Shown here piece after piece: positions 1 through 10,520 of a stretch of DNA of 64,000 nucleotides. The notes below the pieces were generated by a model, which saw only the letters and a program-made list of their open reading frames with translations, was not told the origin of the DNA and did no database searches. Position 1 is the first letter of the stretch. Each line of letters opens with the position of its first letter. The position numbers and the translations under genes are program-made. The stretch comes from Orbilia blumenaviensis (lineage: Eukaryota > Ascomycota > Orbiliomycetes > Orbiliales > Orbiliaceae), in assembly GCA_036872755.1 (NCBI GenBank), contig JAVHNS010000004.1, forward strand, positions 1,798,001 through 1,862,000. The letters are read 5' to 3'.

Positions 1-231
1 TGATTGATGAACTTCTTTTGTACGATTGCTCCATCGGAACTCTATATGCAAATCTTCTAATGATAAAACCCCCGCTGAACAAGCCCCCTCCCTCATGCAT
101 ATACGCACTAACGTAGTCATAATAATACCACATCACCTACAACAATCATAAAAGGGTAAAATAATAAAATAAAATGAAAAAAAAAGGCTATACGGAATAT
201 TAAAAAGAAGGGTAACGACATTGCAAAACTT
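1..231. other. Left-edge intergenic segment, 3' side of the glutamate kinase gene
   Basis: AT-rich sequence downstream of the glutamate 5-kinase stop codon. A run rich in A (about 156-186) could hold the 3' end signals of that gene. No coding region is supported here. Confidence 0.5.
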
Positions 232-2303
232 TCATTCCTCCCCATTAACACCACCCTCCGAATTGTCATACTTCGGAAAAAATGCCGTATTATCCCGATG
301 CGAAATATATTCCGTATCCGCCGACTCCAAAGCCTGTTTAATATCACTGCTCTTCATCCCCTTGATCCTCTGTATCTCCACCGAGCTATAATTCACAATC
401 GCCCGACCCACATCCTGCGCCACAAGCACATACCCCCTAACCGGTGATGCAGGCTCTCCCAACGGCGGACTCGGCGGACTCGGAGATCTTTCACCTGCAT
501 TATCAGGTGCTGGGATTTTCTTAAGCACAGTAAGACTCACGGCTTCCAATTGGTGGAATTCACCACGAACACAGACGACGCCGACGGGAAGGAGACCGGC
601 ACGGTTTGAGCGTGTTAGGGCATTGTAGGCGCCTTGGTCGATGAATAGTGTACCATGGGGTTTTAAACCGTGAAGCAGCCAGAAGTGACGATCGCGCACT
701 GCTTTGCTGCGTGGTAGGAAACGGGTGTGGAGTGGTACTTTTGCTGGTGGCTTTTCAGATGTAGGGGTAGCTGCTATGGTTGAGCTGGATACTATCTGTT
801 GGGAGGAAGAAGGGGTTATCGGTTCTGCGAATGTGACGGTGTGATGGTGGTGGTGTCCAACCGCGGATAGGGATACGGAAGATGAGGAATGGGTTAGCTT
901 TGTCGCTTCGAGCTTTGAGGCTGCGGCGAGGAGGTCGGTACTGATTGGGTCACTGGTCGAGTCGTCTGTTGGTGGTGGGGTAGGTTTGCGAGCCGACAAT
1001 GATAATGGCGGAGATGAGGCCCTGACTGGAGTTTGCGATTGTGATTTGAGAGACTGGCAGTAGTTCACAATATGGAATATGTTGCTGGGAACCGAGCTGC
1101 GGGTGATAACCGTAGTGACGCCGGCGGAAGTGGCGAGTTTCGCAGCAATCAGTTTGGTGGCCATCCCGCCGGTGCCAACCGCAGAACCGGCGGTAGACAC
1201 TATACCATACCACCCCCCGTTAGTATACTATAGATATTGTGGAGTCGCTGAGATGTGAAGGTAAACTCACCGTCAGCCCGTAATGTCGAAACATCCTCCA
1301 CTACCATAATCGGCTTCGCATCAGGATGCAGCCTTGGATTCTTATCATACAGACAATCAACGTCTGTCATCAGAAACAGATAGTCCGCATTGACCATCCC
1401 GGCTGTAATCCCCGACAACGTATCATTGTCACCAAATTTAATTTCCTAAACCCATCACTCCACTTTAGCACTCCATATATATCTCTGATTGATTAGAATA
1501 GAATAGAAGACATACGCTGACAGCCAAGGTATCGTTCTCGTTAACAATTGGGATGACGCCCATGCTCAACAGCTCGCTGAAGGTATTGGCGGCATTGATA
1601 TATTGTTGTCTCTGCCGTTTCTCACGTAGATTTAGTAATTTGGTCACACCATCCAGGTAACGGGCTCGGAACCTACGTCGACGATATCATTCCTAGTCAA
1701 TAGAACCTGAGCGACCGGCTGTCCCAGCAGCGAGAACAGTTTATCCCACAATGCCACCAGCTCACACTGTCCGATCGCTGCTATAGCCTAGTTTCCACCC
1801 CAAAGTCATCAGTACCAATATCCAATAGCTACCGTAACCGCATAGAAAGAGGAAGAAGAAAAGAAGCGAACCTGACACTTCGATAGCAACTTCGGCCTCT
1901 TCTCCAGATTCAACTTGCGCAATCCAATACCAATAGCCCCCGAAGAAACCAAAATAACCCTATGGTTTTCCCGTCGTAGCCGAACGGCGGTCTCGACGAG
2001 TAGCGAGAGGTTGGAGATTAATGGTTCGTGAGTCTTTTCATCGCAGATAGAGGATGTGCCTGCGTGTATATTTAAGTAAAACAGAAAAAGCCCATTGCGA
2101 ACGGGTTTTTTCGAGGAGGGGTATCCGTTAGCCTTTATACGATTCCAGTTGATTTATATATATTTGATATGGATACGAATAAGGTGTATGCAGTAGTGAC
2201 GGCAGTATGGGGAGGCTAGCTGCAGGGACGGGAGCGACACAAGAGGAGGCGCATAAGTACCAAGCTTTATGACGATGGTGAGCGGCCGGGTGCTTTTAAC
2301 CAT
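232..2303 (-). CDS. PRO1: Glutamate 5-kinase (gamma-glutamyl kinase) with C-terminal PUA domain
   Basis: Phosphorylates glutamate with ATP to gamma-glutamyl phosphate, the first step of proline synthesis in the cytosol. Six exons: 2261-2303, 1872-2059, 1677-1787, 1516-1611, 1271-1445, 232-1199, giving 526 aa. All five junctions keep the frame, and the last intron has a TACTAAC branch site. The start [16 protein letters not shown] fits the family's N-terminus. Visible motifs are the amino-acid-kinase nucleotide loop (VSSGAIGIG), [18 protein letters not shown] and [11 protein letters not shown]. The C-terminal PUA domain begins near [18 protein letters not shown]. Between kinase and PUA lies a Ser/Thr/Pro-rich stretch of roughly 115 residues with five consecutive histidines, which makes the protein about 100 aa longer than yeast Pro1. 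It is divergent from ATP23 across about 960 bp. The assignment is secure; the role of the linker is unknown. Confidence 0.95.
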
Positions 2304-3265
2304 CTTGACTCGTTTTGTCGGGTATCGTAGCCCAACAAAAAAAAAAAAAGATTAAAAGATAAGTATCGGTAACTGGGTTTTCGGGATACGCCCTGTCTAT
2401 AGCGGCGATTGCGATTCGATTGAAGTGGAGCGAGTAGCAAGGGAGTTATTAGGTAGCTCAGTGGGTAGGTATCTGGATCCAGCTAGCTCTGTGGAGAATC
2501 GAACAAAGGAGGGCCGTCGAGGGAAGGAATGAGTAACTAATAGATGTTAGTCTTCAATGCGAAACCGCTACAGTGCAGTACAGTACGTACCTAGATACTT
2601 CCAAGCCAGGAGAAGATGGAAGAGGAAAAAAAATCTCAGAGCGACTGCGCAGTACCTTCTGCAGGGTATTATAAGCTTTTAAGAGGAAAAAAAAGAAAGA
2701 AAGAAAGAAATGCGAGTGGTTTAAATGCAATGCAATTGAAGACGAATGTAACGACAAGACAAGGGCTATTGATGTTACGGGAGGGAGGGAGGGAGGGAGG
2801 GAGAAGCAATTAATGACGCAGCAGCAGTAGTAGCGGTATATATTCCAATTGATCCTTCACTGTGACCTCAAAGACTATTACCTAAACCCCTTAGTACTGT
2901 TAGCTTGGGTCTTTTTTTAAAACTTCTCCATTGAAAGAGTAAAACCGTCGTCGATATCGGAGCTAGCCAGGCCAGACTTACATTTATTACAGGTACGGGG
3001 TATTGGTATGTAAGTGCTCACAGTACCGGAGCTGCAGGTTTTCCCCGGGGAGGTATAGTATACCACACTTATAGCTAACTACCTACTGCCTGCAGGTGCC
3101 CGAGTTTAGCTGGGCAAAGCAGAGCAAACCGACCTCGCATAGGAACAAACATATCGCCAAATTTTCTTTGTCGCTTCAAGTCTCAATTCCCCCACCACTC
3201 CACCATATTACCCGCCAATATCAATACCAATATCAATATCAATATCGATACCACCACCCACCACA
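2304..3265. promoter_or_regulatory. Divergent promoter region between PRO1 and ATP23
   Basis: 962 bp between two divergent starts. It holds an A tract (about 2336-2349), an AAAG-rich run (about 2691-2708), six GGGA units (2779-2803) and a run of CAATAT-type repeats (about 3218-3247) just upstream of the ATP23 ATG. I see no TATA box at a convincing distance and no coding region. Confidence 0.5.
2779..2803 (+). repeat. (GGGA)6 G-tract repeat
   Basis: Six consecutive GGGA units on the plus strand, within the shared PRO1/ATP23 promoter. Four or more GGG runs separated by single bases fit the pattern of a potential G-quadruplex. Formation in the cell is inference. Confidence 0.8.
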
Positions 3266-4199
3266 ATGCCCACCGATACCCCCTCTGACCCTTCCATGGA
3301 GGGCACTGCTTCCCTCGACCACGAAAGCAGCGTCTCAGACTCCAAACCAGTCTACACCGGCAAGCCGATGACCTTCTTCCGCCACATGTCTGCCATCACC
3401 GGCTACGGCATGACTCCCGACTCCGTTGAGGAATACCGTCGCGATTTCGATGATTACTACGCCGAAACCCTCTGCAAGCGCTGCGAGGACAATCGCGACT
3501 GGCTCATCCAGTACAGTGCGTCTTTTACCACCCTCCTCTCCCTCTCCATCTTCCCTTCCCTTGCCCTGCCATCAGACCCTTTATTTTTTTATATTATAAT
3601 GATTATACCGACCCACCTATACAAGAACAAACTAAAGACCAACACCACAGGCCCCTCCCCCTCACCACCATGACGGCACCCACTTGGCCAAAATCCTCCC
3701 CCAAAAAACAGGCCCTATAGTCCGCTTCATGATGGACCAGATAAAAGAAGTAAACGGCTCCCTCACCCGCGACAACATAAAATGCCTCCCCTGCAAAAAG
3801 GACCAAGCCGGCGGTTTCAACCCAAAATACGGAATCCTGCTCTGTCAGAACAAACTGAGAGATAGAAACCACACCGAGGATACCATTGCCCATGAGATGG
3901 TTCACGCGTACGATCATATGAGGTTTAAGGTCGATTGGGCGGATTTTAAACACTTGGCTTGCTCGGAGATTAGGGCTTCTACGTTGAGCGGTGAGTGTAG
4001 GCCTTATCAGGAGTGGGTTGTTAGGGGACAGTGGAAGTTTTTACGCCATATGGAGGCTTGCGTCAGGAGGAGGGCTACGTTGAGTGTCAGTGGTCACCCG
4101 GCGCTCAAGGGCGACCTGGAAGCTGCCGGGAGGATCGTCGACCAGGTCTTCGAATCCTGCTACAAAGACACCAGGCCCTTCCGCGAAGTCTACAAATAA
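3266..4199 (+). CDS. ATP23: Mitochondrial inner membrane metalloprotease Atp23
   Basis: Atp23 acts in the mitochondrial intermembrane space. It matures the Atp6 subunit in yeast and helps assemble the F0 part of ATP synthase. Two exons, 3266-3515 and 3712-4199, give 245 aa. The 196 bp intron is long for this window; a nearer acceptor at about 3651 would lead to a stop, so 3711 is the acceptor. The zinc-metalloprotease motif is HEMVHAYDH (HEXXH with downstream acidic residues). Family cysteines are visible in CKRCEDNRDWL, CLPCKK, CQN and CSEIRAS, followed by the conserved RASTLSGEC and CVRRRATLSV. There is no classical presequence, as expected for a twin-cysteine imported protein. Identification is secure. 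Confidence 0.95.
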
Positions 4200-4831
4200 A
4201 TAAAACGAATGAATGAAAGAAACCGAGAGGGAATATAGCGCAGATATTGGCTGCAAGAAAAAGAATGGGAATGTGTACATATAAGATATAAGATATAAGA
4301 TATAAGTAAGTGGGCAGCAGTAGTAGGTTAGAATCGGAGTTTGGAGTTTTCTCAAACTGATACATCAATCACAATCTCATCTTATCCGCAATACCATCCG
4401 AATAGTGATCTGTGTATTAGTATGTACTATCCATATACGTAGTAAAATATATTACATTCCACTCAATCATTACGACCACCACCTTACGGAAAAACACAGT
4501 CAGAAAGAAAAAGGATGCAGATGGATCAAGAAGAGAACAAAGCATCAAAATAGCATCAAGAGCTGGTGGTAGTAGTAGTAGTCGCTAAAAGAACAACGCT
4601 CCTCTCCCAAAAACGGGGAAATGTATCATCAAACGGCCCCCCCTCCTTCAATATTGTCAGAATGATGGTTCATGTACTCCATCAGCCTGCATAGAGGGGT
4701 TGGGTATCAGACATATCTCACATTGGAGGAAAATTAAGAAACAGAAAGAAGAAAAAACAATCACACTCTAAAACTCCATCTCCCATTAACTCCAATAAAA
4801 GGTATGAGATCTTCATGTACACCCATGACGC
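4200..4831. other. Convergent intergenic region between ATP23 and the Aurora kinase gene
   Basis: Both flanking genes end here. It contains four tandem copies of ATATAAG (4279-4306) and a short AGT-repeat run (about 4572-4586). The rest is AT-rich UTR-like sequence. No gene is supported. Confidence 0.5.
4279..4306. repeat. Four tandem copies of a 7 bp unit (ATATAAG)
   Basis: Four exact contiguous copies in the ATP23 3' flank, read directly from the sequence. Likely a small minisatellite in non-coding DNA. Confidence 0.85.
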
Positions 4832-6347
4832 TTACTCTTCGTCTTCTTCTTCATCGTCCTCAGAGTCCTGGCGCCTTTGGTGGTTATTCCTCTGTTTTTC
4901 CCTAGCCGTTTGTGGCTTAGAACAATGCTTAAGAATCCAAGGGTGCTGGGCGACCTGGTCGAGAGGAAGACGTTTGTCGGGGTCAAGACGTAGAAGCTAA
5001 AAACAAAATATCAGCATATGTAGGTTCCTATAATTAGGGCATAAGTAAAAAGAAGGGAGTAACATACTCTAGTGATAAGATCCTTCGCCTCAGGGCTCAC
5101 GAAGTCTGGAACCTTGAAGTTCAACTTGACGATCCTCTTCTGAGTCTCAATCGGAGTGTCCTCAAACGGAGCATTGCCGCAAAGGAACTCGTACATCAGA
5201 ACACCAAGCGACCACAGATCGACCTTCTCACCATGGGAGTCTCCCCTCAACATCTCAGGTGGGAGATAGTCAAGAGTGCCGCAAAGGGTAGTCCTTCGGT
5301 TTGTAGGGGCGTGAACACTCCAGCCGAAATCAGACAACTTAATCTCTCCGTGAGACCCAACCAGAATATTTTCCGGCTTGATATCACGGTGAATAACGTG
5401 CTTCTTGTGGAGATACGAGAGGGCTGATGCCATCTGTGCGACATACTATAAAACCAAAAGCACATCAGCAAATTGAAGTCCAGGCAGGTTATATCTCAGA
5501 TCGAGTAAAACTTACGCTGGCAGCGCGGGGCTCAGAGAAGCTCCCTGCTTTCCTAAGCATTTTATACAGCTCACCTCGGCCCGCGAACTCGATGATCAAG
5601 AACACCCTCTTCGAATCATGAAAGTGTCCAAACAGTCTCAAGATATTGGGATGCCTAAGATTCGACTGAATCTCAACCTCTCTCCTCAATTGCGTCTCAA
5701 CCCTCCCAGTTTGCAGTTCATTCTTGTGAAGCACCTTCAACGCACAAACGAACCCAGTCTTCCTCTCCTTCGCCAAATAAACGCGTCCGAACTTTCCCTT
5801 CCCTAACGCCCGTCCGATCTCGAACATACCCAAGTGCATAGGCTTGGGGTTGGAGGTGACCTGTGGGGGGATATTATTGCTCGGATCCGATCGTCTAGGT
5901 GCGACTTGAAGAGAGTTCTTGGGAGCGCCGTCATCCCGACCGTTGTCCTGGTCATCGATGACAGCCTTCTTTTTCGGCGAATTCGATGCGGCTTGATTGT
6001 GTACTGCGAGTTTGAGATATGTGTGTTTCGATAGATTCTGAGCCTGGGATATCGATGGTTGGAGGGCTAATGGCTTTGTGGCGAGAGATGATGGGACGAC
6101 TTTAATCGTGCTTTGCTGTGCAAGGGCAGATATGTTAATTTCCCTTCTTTTATGCGCACGCATACTGTATCGATTCATTCAAAAGAAGAAAAGGGAGAAA
6201 TGAAGCCAGAGAGGAACTTACACTCGGCTTGATATGCTTGATGGTAGAGTGCATCGGAGCCTGAGGGTCGACATTCTCTTCCGAGCCAGAAGAAACTGTC
6301 AAACCCCGAAGCTGCGATTCAACCTGTGCAATCTGTCGGATAGACAT
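4832..6347 (-). CDS. ARK1: Aurora-family serine/threonine protein kinase (Ipl1/Ark1 type)
   Basis: The catalytic subunit of the chromosomal passenger complex. It corrects kinetochore attachment errors and phosphorylates histone H3. Four exons: 6222-6347, 5516-6115, 5068-5445, 4832-4996, giving 422 aa. The first junction needs the acceptor at GCACAG: the nearer ACAG gives stops, and TTAAC 18 nt upstream can serve as branch site. An N-terminal disordered tail of about 135 residues is followed by the kinase domain: glycine loop GKGKFGRVY, lysine in [20 protein letters not shown], and the Aurora activation-loop signature [16 protein letters not shown]. The C-terminus is acidic. Fungi usually have one Aurora kinase, so this is probably the only one. 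Confidence 0.95.
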
Positions 6348-7447
6348 CTTGAACTATATTCGTTTATTTCCCTTCCTTTATGGCGGTCGGTGGGTGACTG
6401 CGACTTTTTCTTTTATACTGTTTCGGAATTTTGTGAAAGGGAGCGCGGGGAGGTCTGGGTGGTGTTGGTTGTATTGTGTATTTGAGGGTGCGAGACTCTT
6501 TATTTTCCTTTGATCGATATGCTGTCGAATGTATAGATTAAAGGGAAGAAGAAGAACAAAAAAAGAAACACTAAGGAAGTATGCTTCTTAGTTAATATTT
6601 CCAAAGGAGGATGCGGAAATGATGATGATGGCGACGATGAGAAAGAGAGGGGGATTATCAATCTTTGATGGGCCTTATTGTGTGAGGCTGGGGGAGGTTC
6701 TCCCGCTTGAGTGTTTATTCCACTCTGTTTTTTTGGGGCGGACGATGTTTTTAGCGCCTGGTCCCCCGGTTGGGCAACCGTTGTCAAGGGAAACAAGCGG
6801 GAGATTTTCCGGAATTGGAGCGTTGTAACACACATTGATCAACACATTTCTTTCAGTGTTGTGTAACCGTCGATCATAAGGAAAACTTCGAAACTGCGTC
6901 TACGGGTGCGCTTCACGGGCGCGCTTCACTGGTGAATATAAAACGGCAAATATATGTATATAACGATTAAATTGGTCTTATATTGTGTAATTGTAAGTGT
7001 ATGCCTTAGCTAGAGAGCGAGCTGTGGATACTTTGTCGATCAATAGTAACATTCAGGGCTATTATGATATATCATTGGTTTTAATATTGGCTCCTTCAAG
7101 CACTTGCAAGTTTCGTGGGATAGTGTATATTTATATTCCCTCCTTTGTTCAGAGTCATGGCGGTGAGGGTAGTGTCTTAAATATGTATTCCATAGGTAAA
7201 GTGCTTCGAAATAGGCAAAGCCATTACGTCGGCATATGCATATGGTCATAGGTATATACAATAATATTAATGATACCAGCGGTGCCACCACAATTGACCA
7301 GTAATTGACTTCATATACCGTCTGGGTTTTTGGTAAGCTTGGGAGGCGACTTGAGAAATTATGATTTCGCTACTTTGGCTACGAACTAGACTTGAACCGC
7401 AGAAACTTTCCACTAAGTCAGCCACCCCTCCCTACGGTATATGACAG
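6348..7447. other. Intergenic region, Aurora kinase promoter and AtuA-gene 3' flank
   Basis: 1.1 kb between the Aurora start and the AtuA-family stop, both on the minus strand. A degenerate tRNA-like stretch occurs on the minus strand at about 7385-7440 (see rejected items). Open frames here have no recognisable coding character. Confidence 0.45.
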
Positions 7448-9619
7448 CTAAATCTGAGCTCGAGGTAGAAACCTCACGGGAATCGGTACATGTACCGCCC
7501 TGATAAACTCCGCAAACCCTTTCCCGAGGCAGTCCAACAACTTTGAACTACTAACCCCTCTCCCCAGCGGGCCATAAATCACAAAATGAACAGCATATAT
7601 AGTAGGAAATTCCACCCGCTCGATATAATACCAATCCTTCCAATCCCTACCCATAAGCTTCTTCATCTGATCATGCGTCATGAACGAGCGGAGCCAATCC
7701 CATTGTTGAGCAGTTTGTACATATACCCCGAAATTGACATTGCCGCCCTTATCACCAGAGCGGGCCAGCGCGATGTCGCCGAGTGGGCGCATGACAGTGG
7801 TACCGAAGTGCTCTAGTGGGATAGGCTGAGTTGGGGTATAGTTTTCACGAGGCTGAATAGATTCTGTTTTTCGAGGAGATCCGACTATAATCCGCTTCGA
7901 ATCCGAACCAAGAATGTTGACGGCTTCTTCGAGTTCACTCTGCGGAATGGTGGCGGGGTAGAACCCAAGAAACGGTTTCGGCATGGCAGTTCGCATATCG
8001 AGAGTACCATGCATTCCTATATGATATTAAGGTTTGTGGTAAGCATACTTGATAGTGTTTCATTGCCATGATCTCCATGTAGATCTCCTTGTGAAATATA
8101 TTCTTACCGGCAAAATGTGCCATCCCATTCCACGCCCACGCGGCCGCAACCTTCCCCAGGTTCACTGCATTCCTATCTTGACAAAAGATTCGCAAATACG
8201 TAGTAGATGACAGCTGAGAATCCGGATTCTCTTTAGGCACACCGACACGCTGGAAGTCGAGGACGTCAAGCTTAACACCCCACTCATCAAGCTTAGAACG
8301 AACCTGTGCTTCCTGATAATCCCATTTGTGGTCTGTAGCGTACCCTGTTGCATTTATCAAAATCTCAGACTGATATCCTGCACGATAGAATACTGCCAGC
8401 TTTGTAGTAGCGGGTGGTGGATATCCTTTAACCCCGGAAACTCTGACTTTGTTTGTCATTTCCTGCTCAACTTTGATTTTTGCGATATCGGCCTTAACGT
8501 CGCTGTTTAGGTAGATATTCCCCTGTAGCTCGTACAGTAGTTGGCATTTTACCGTATCCGCCGTCACCATACCGTTCAGCCCCTCATGTTTAGTGACCAC
8601 ACACTCGCCACTAGACTCAATCTCAACAATGGGCAACCCAAGATTCATCAACTCCTGGACCGGATACTTATATGCCCCCGCAAAATTCGCCCCAGTGATA
8701 TATGTAGAACACTCAATAAGATGCCCAGCAATTAAAGATCCCGCCAAAGCATCATAGTCCACTTCATTCCACCCATACCACCAAGCCGCCGCGCCAATGA
8801 CCGGAGATGCATCAGCCACCCGGCCGCAGATGATTATATCTGCGCCTTCGTCTAGGCCCTTTTTAATTGCGCGGTAGCCGAGGTATGCGTTTGCACAGAC
8901 GATAGGCATGCCTTCGGGGTCGTCTATAAAGGCGTTGCTATCTTCAGCGAGGGTAATGTCTGAATTTGTGGTATCTAGGTGGCCGTATTCGCCCGATTTT
9001 ATTTTCTTTAATATGGAATTGACTCTTGGGAGGAGATTGTCGCCGTCTACATATGCGATTTTCAGGTTTAAGCTCTTCTCTTTGACCTACAATTCATTAT
9101 TCAAAAGAGCGGTTATATTTAGTGTTTAACTTATTAGAGAATTGGGGACACGAGGGCTTCAACTACTACCATTTCTAAAGTCTTCTCCGCCAAACCCTTA
9201 GGATTCAGTCCACCCCCATTGATAATGATCTTAATTCGCTTTTCATTCGCAATATCTAAAGTCTGCTGGAGACCATCTAACGCTGTAGGAATCCAGCCCG
9301 GGTGCGTGCCCTTTGCCGTTTCCTCTGCATTTGTCGCCAAATTCATTTCTATGCACGAATTAGCTCTGCGTAGTATTTGATTATTGGCTTTTGTGTGGAA
9401 GCGTTACCTGCGAGATAGTCCCCTGTGATAACATCTACGGGTCCACATTTGGCTTGGTTGTACATATGCTGTCCCGGATCGCCTAAACAGCCATCGATTA
9501 TATATTCACGGTCAGGGTTCGCTACTCTTATCAGTCCAGAATTTCAGGTGAATGGATAGTTTCTCACAAGCCGCGCCGGAGCAGTTCGCAATCCTAATCG
9601 GTCTTTTTGTATGTGTCAT
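7448..9619 (-). CDS. AtuA-family protein (acyclic terpene utilisation type, DUF1446) with C-terminal ferredoxin-fold domain
   Basis: Five exons: 9568-9619, 9408-9521, 9170-9348, 8108-9086, 7448-8016, giving 630 aa. It starts MTHTKRPIRIANCSGAAS, the AtuA opening, followed by GCLGDPGQHMYNQAKCGPVDVITGDYLAE. The core has INGGGLNPKG, GRVADASPVIGAAAWW and LIECSTYITGANFAG. The C-terminal about 110 residues (RPLGDIALARSGDKGGN onward) form the small AtuA-like domain. AtuA is encoded in the Pseudomonas citronellol/geraniol degradation cluster, but its reaction is not established, so no substrate is assigned here. The last intron uses the GGTAAGA donor at 8107; the later CAAGTATGC donor would break the frame. 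It is divergent from a class III CoA-transferase gene, which suggests a shared acyl-CoA catabolic task. Confidence 0.88.
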
Positions 9620-9804
9620 TTTTTCTGTGTCAAAGATTTAGTATATCTTCGAAGAAATGGTTATTCGAAACTTAGAGTACCGCCAACTAGCTCAAGATGT
9701 GTTCTGAATATTAGCTACTTAAATAATCAGGGACAGCAAGTCGAGTACTAATACATTATTTGTGAAATGTAGTACATTATTACATATATCGAAATGCTAC
9801 CAAA

Positions 9805-9812
9805 GGCCGCGG
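9805..9812. promoter_or_regulatory. GGCCGCGG element, copy 1
   Basis: Exact octamer in the divergent promoter, nearest to the AtuA gene start. It contains the CCGCGG palindrome and is flanked by AT-rich DNA. Confidence 0.4.
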
Positions 9813-9885
9813 CCAAAAAAATATTTTTTACCATATACACATAGCGACTTCCTATAAAGTTGTGTCCGTTCGTACAATTCGTATC

Positions 9886-9893
9886 GGCCGCGG
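9886..9893. promoter_or_regulatory. GGCCGCGG element, copy 2
   Basis: Second exact octamer, 81 bp from copy 1, preceded by TATC and followed by ATAC. Confidence 0.4.
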
Positions 9894-10154
9894 ATACGAG
9901 AATCAAACAGTCCGCACCAATATTCCAATGCAGCGCATCACAAGGAAACAAAAGACGTCAAAAGCAGAAGAAAAGCAAAAAAGGGAAAAAAAAGATAGTA
10001 TAGCAATCAATACGACCCTATTTTGGAAAATGCGGGGTGAAGCTTGATTTATTGAATGGAGCTTGGACGAGTCAGGTGCAGTTTAAACTGCTAGCCTATG
10101 GATTGACGTCGTGCAATTCTGCATGCAAGCTGTGGGTTCGGCAGAAAGGTTTCC

Positions 10155-10162
10155 GGCCGCGG
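10155..10162. promoter_or_regulatory. GGCCGCGG element, copy 3
   Basis: Third exact octamer, about 360 bp upstream of the CoA-transferase ATG. Here the preceding bases are TTCC, which extends the GC-rich core. Confidence 0.4.
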
Positions 10163-10520
10163 CTAGATTTCGACCTTACTTGCACCGGCTCTGCCGGTCG
10201 TCAGAATATCATTCGGTCGCGATCAGCAATTCCAATTCCAACGTTTTTTCGAAAACGTCTATGATTGGTTTGTGTACTAGAGGCATAAGCGGAACTGAGC
10301 GGATTTCGGGTTTATAAATTTATCTATCTGTGTCTTTGATAAAGCTATTTTTCGAATCGTTCTCACTTTCTGGCTGTCGAAGCCCGAGCTCAAGCTTGTC
10401 AACACCTTGAACTGCAAAATCCAACAGTGCATAATATAACCACAGCCTACCAACTTCTTGCTGACACGACTGTGAACTCTGGTGTTCAAAGTATTGTTAA
10501 GAAATAAAATAAATAAAACA

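Larger units (their letters stand above)
9620..10520. promoter_or_regulatory. Bidirectional promoter of the AtuA / CoA-transferase pair
   Basis: 901 bp separate the two divergent start codons. The region is AT-rich but carries three copies of GGCCGCGG (9805-9812, 9886-9893, 10155-10162). Each contains the palindrome CCGCGG, that is, inverted CGG half-sites as bound by many fungal Zn2Cys6 activators. Binding is inference. No coding region is supported. Confidence 0.6.

Noticed and set aside
7385..7440. tRNA-like stretch on the minus strand (GTGGCTGACTTAGTGG, then GGTTCAAGTCTAG)
   Set aside because: A-box and B-box-like pieces occur in order, but only about ten bases separate them, so there is no anticodon arm, and neither the T stem nor the acceptor stem pairs. 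At best a degenerate fragment.
7448..9619. Frameshift in the AtuA-family gene
   Set aside because: The apparent shift arises only if the downstream donor at about 8045 is used; the upstream GTAAGA donor at 8107 gives an intact frame.
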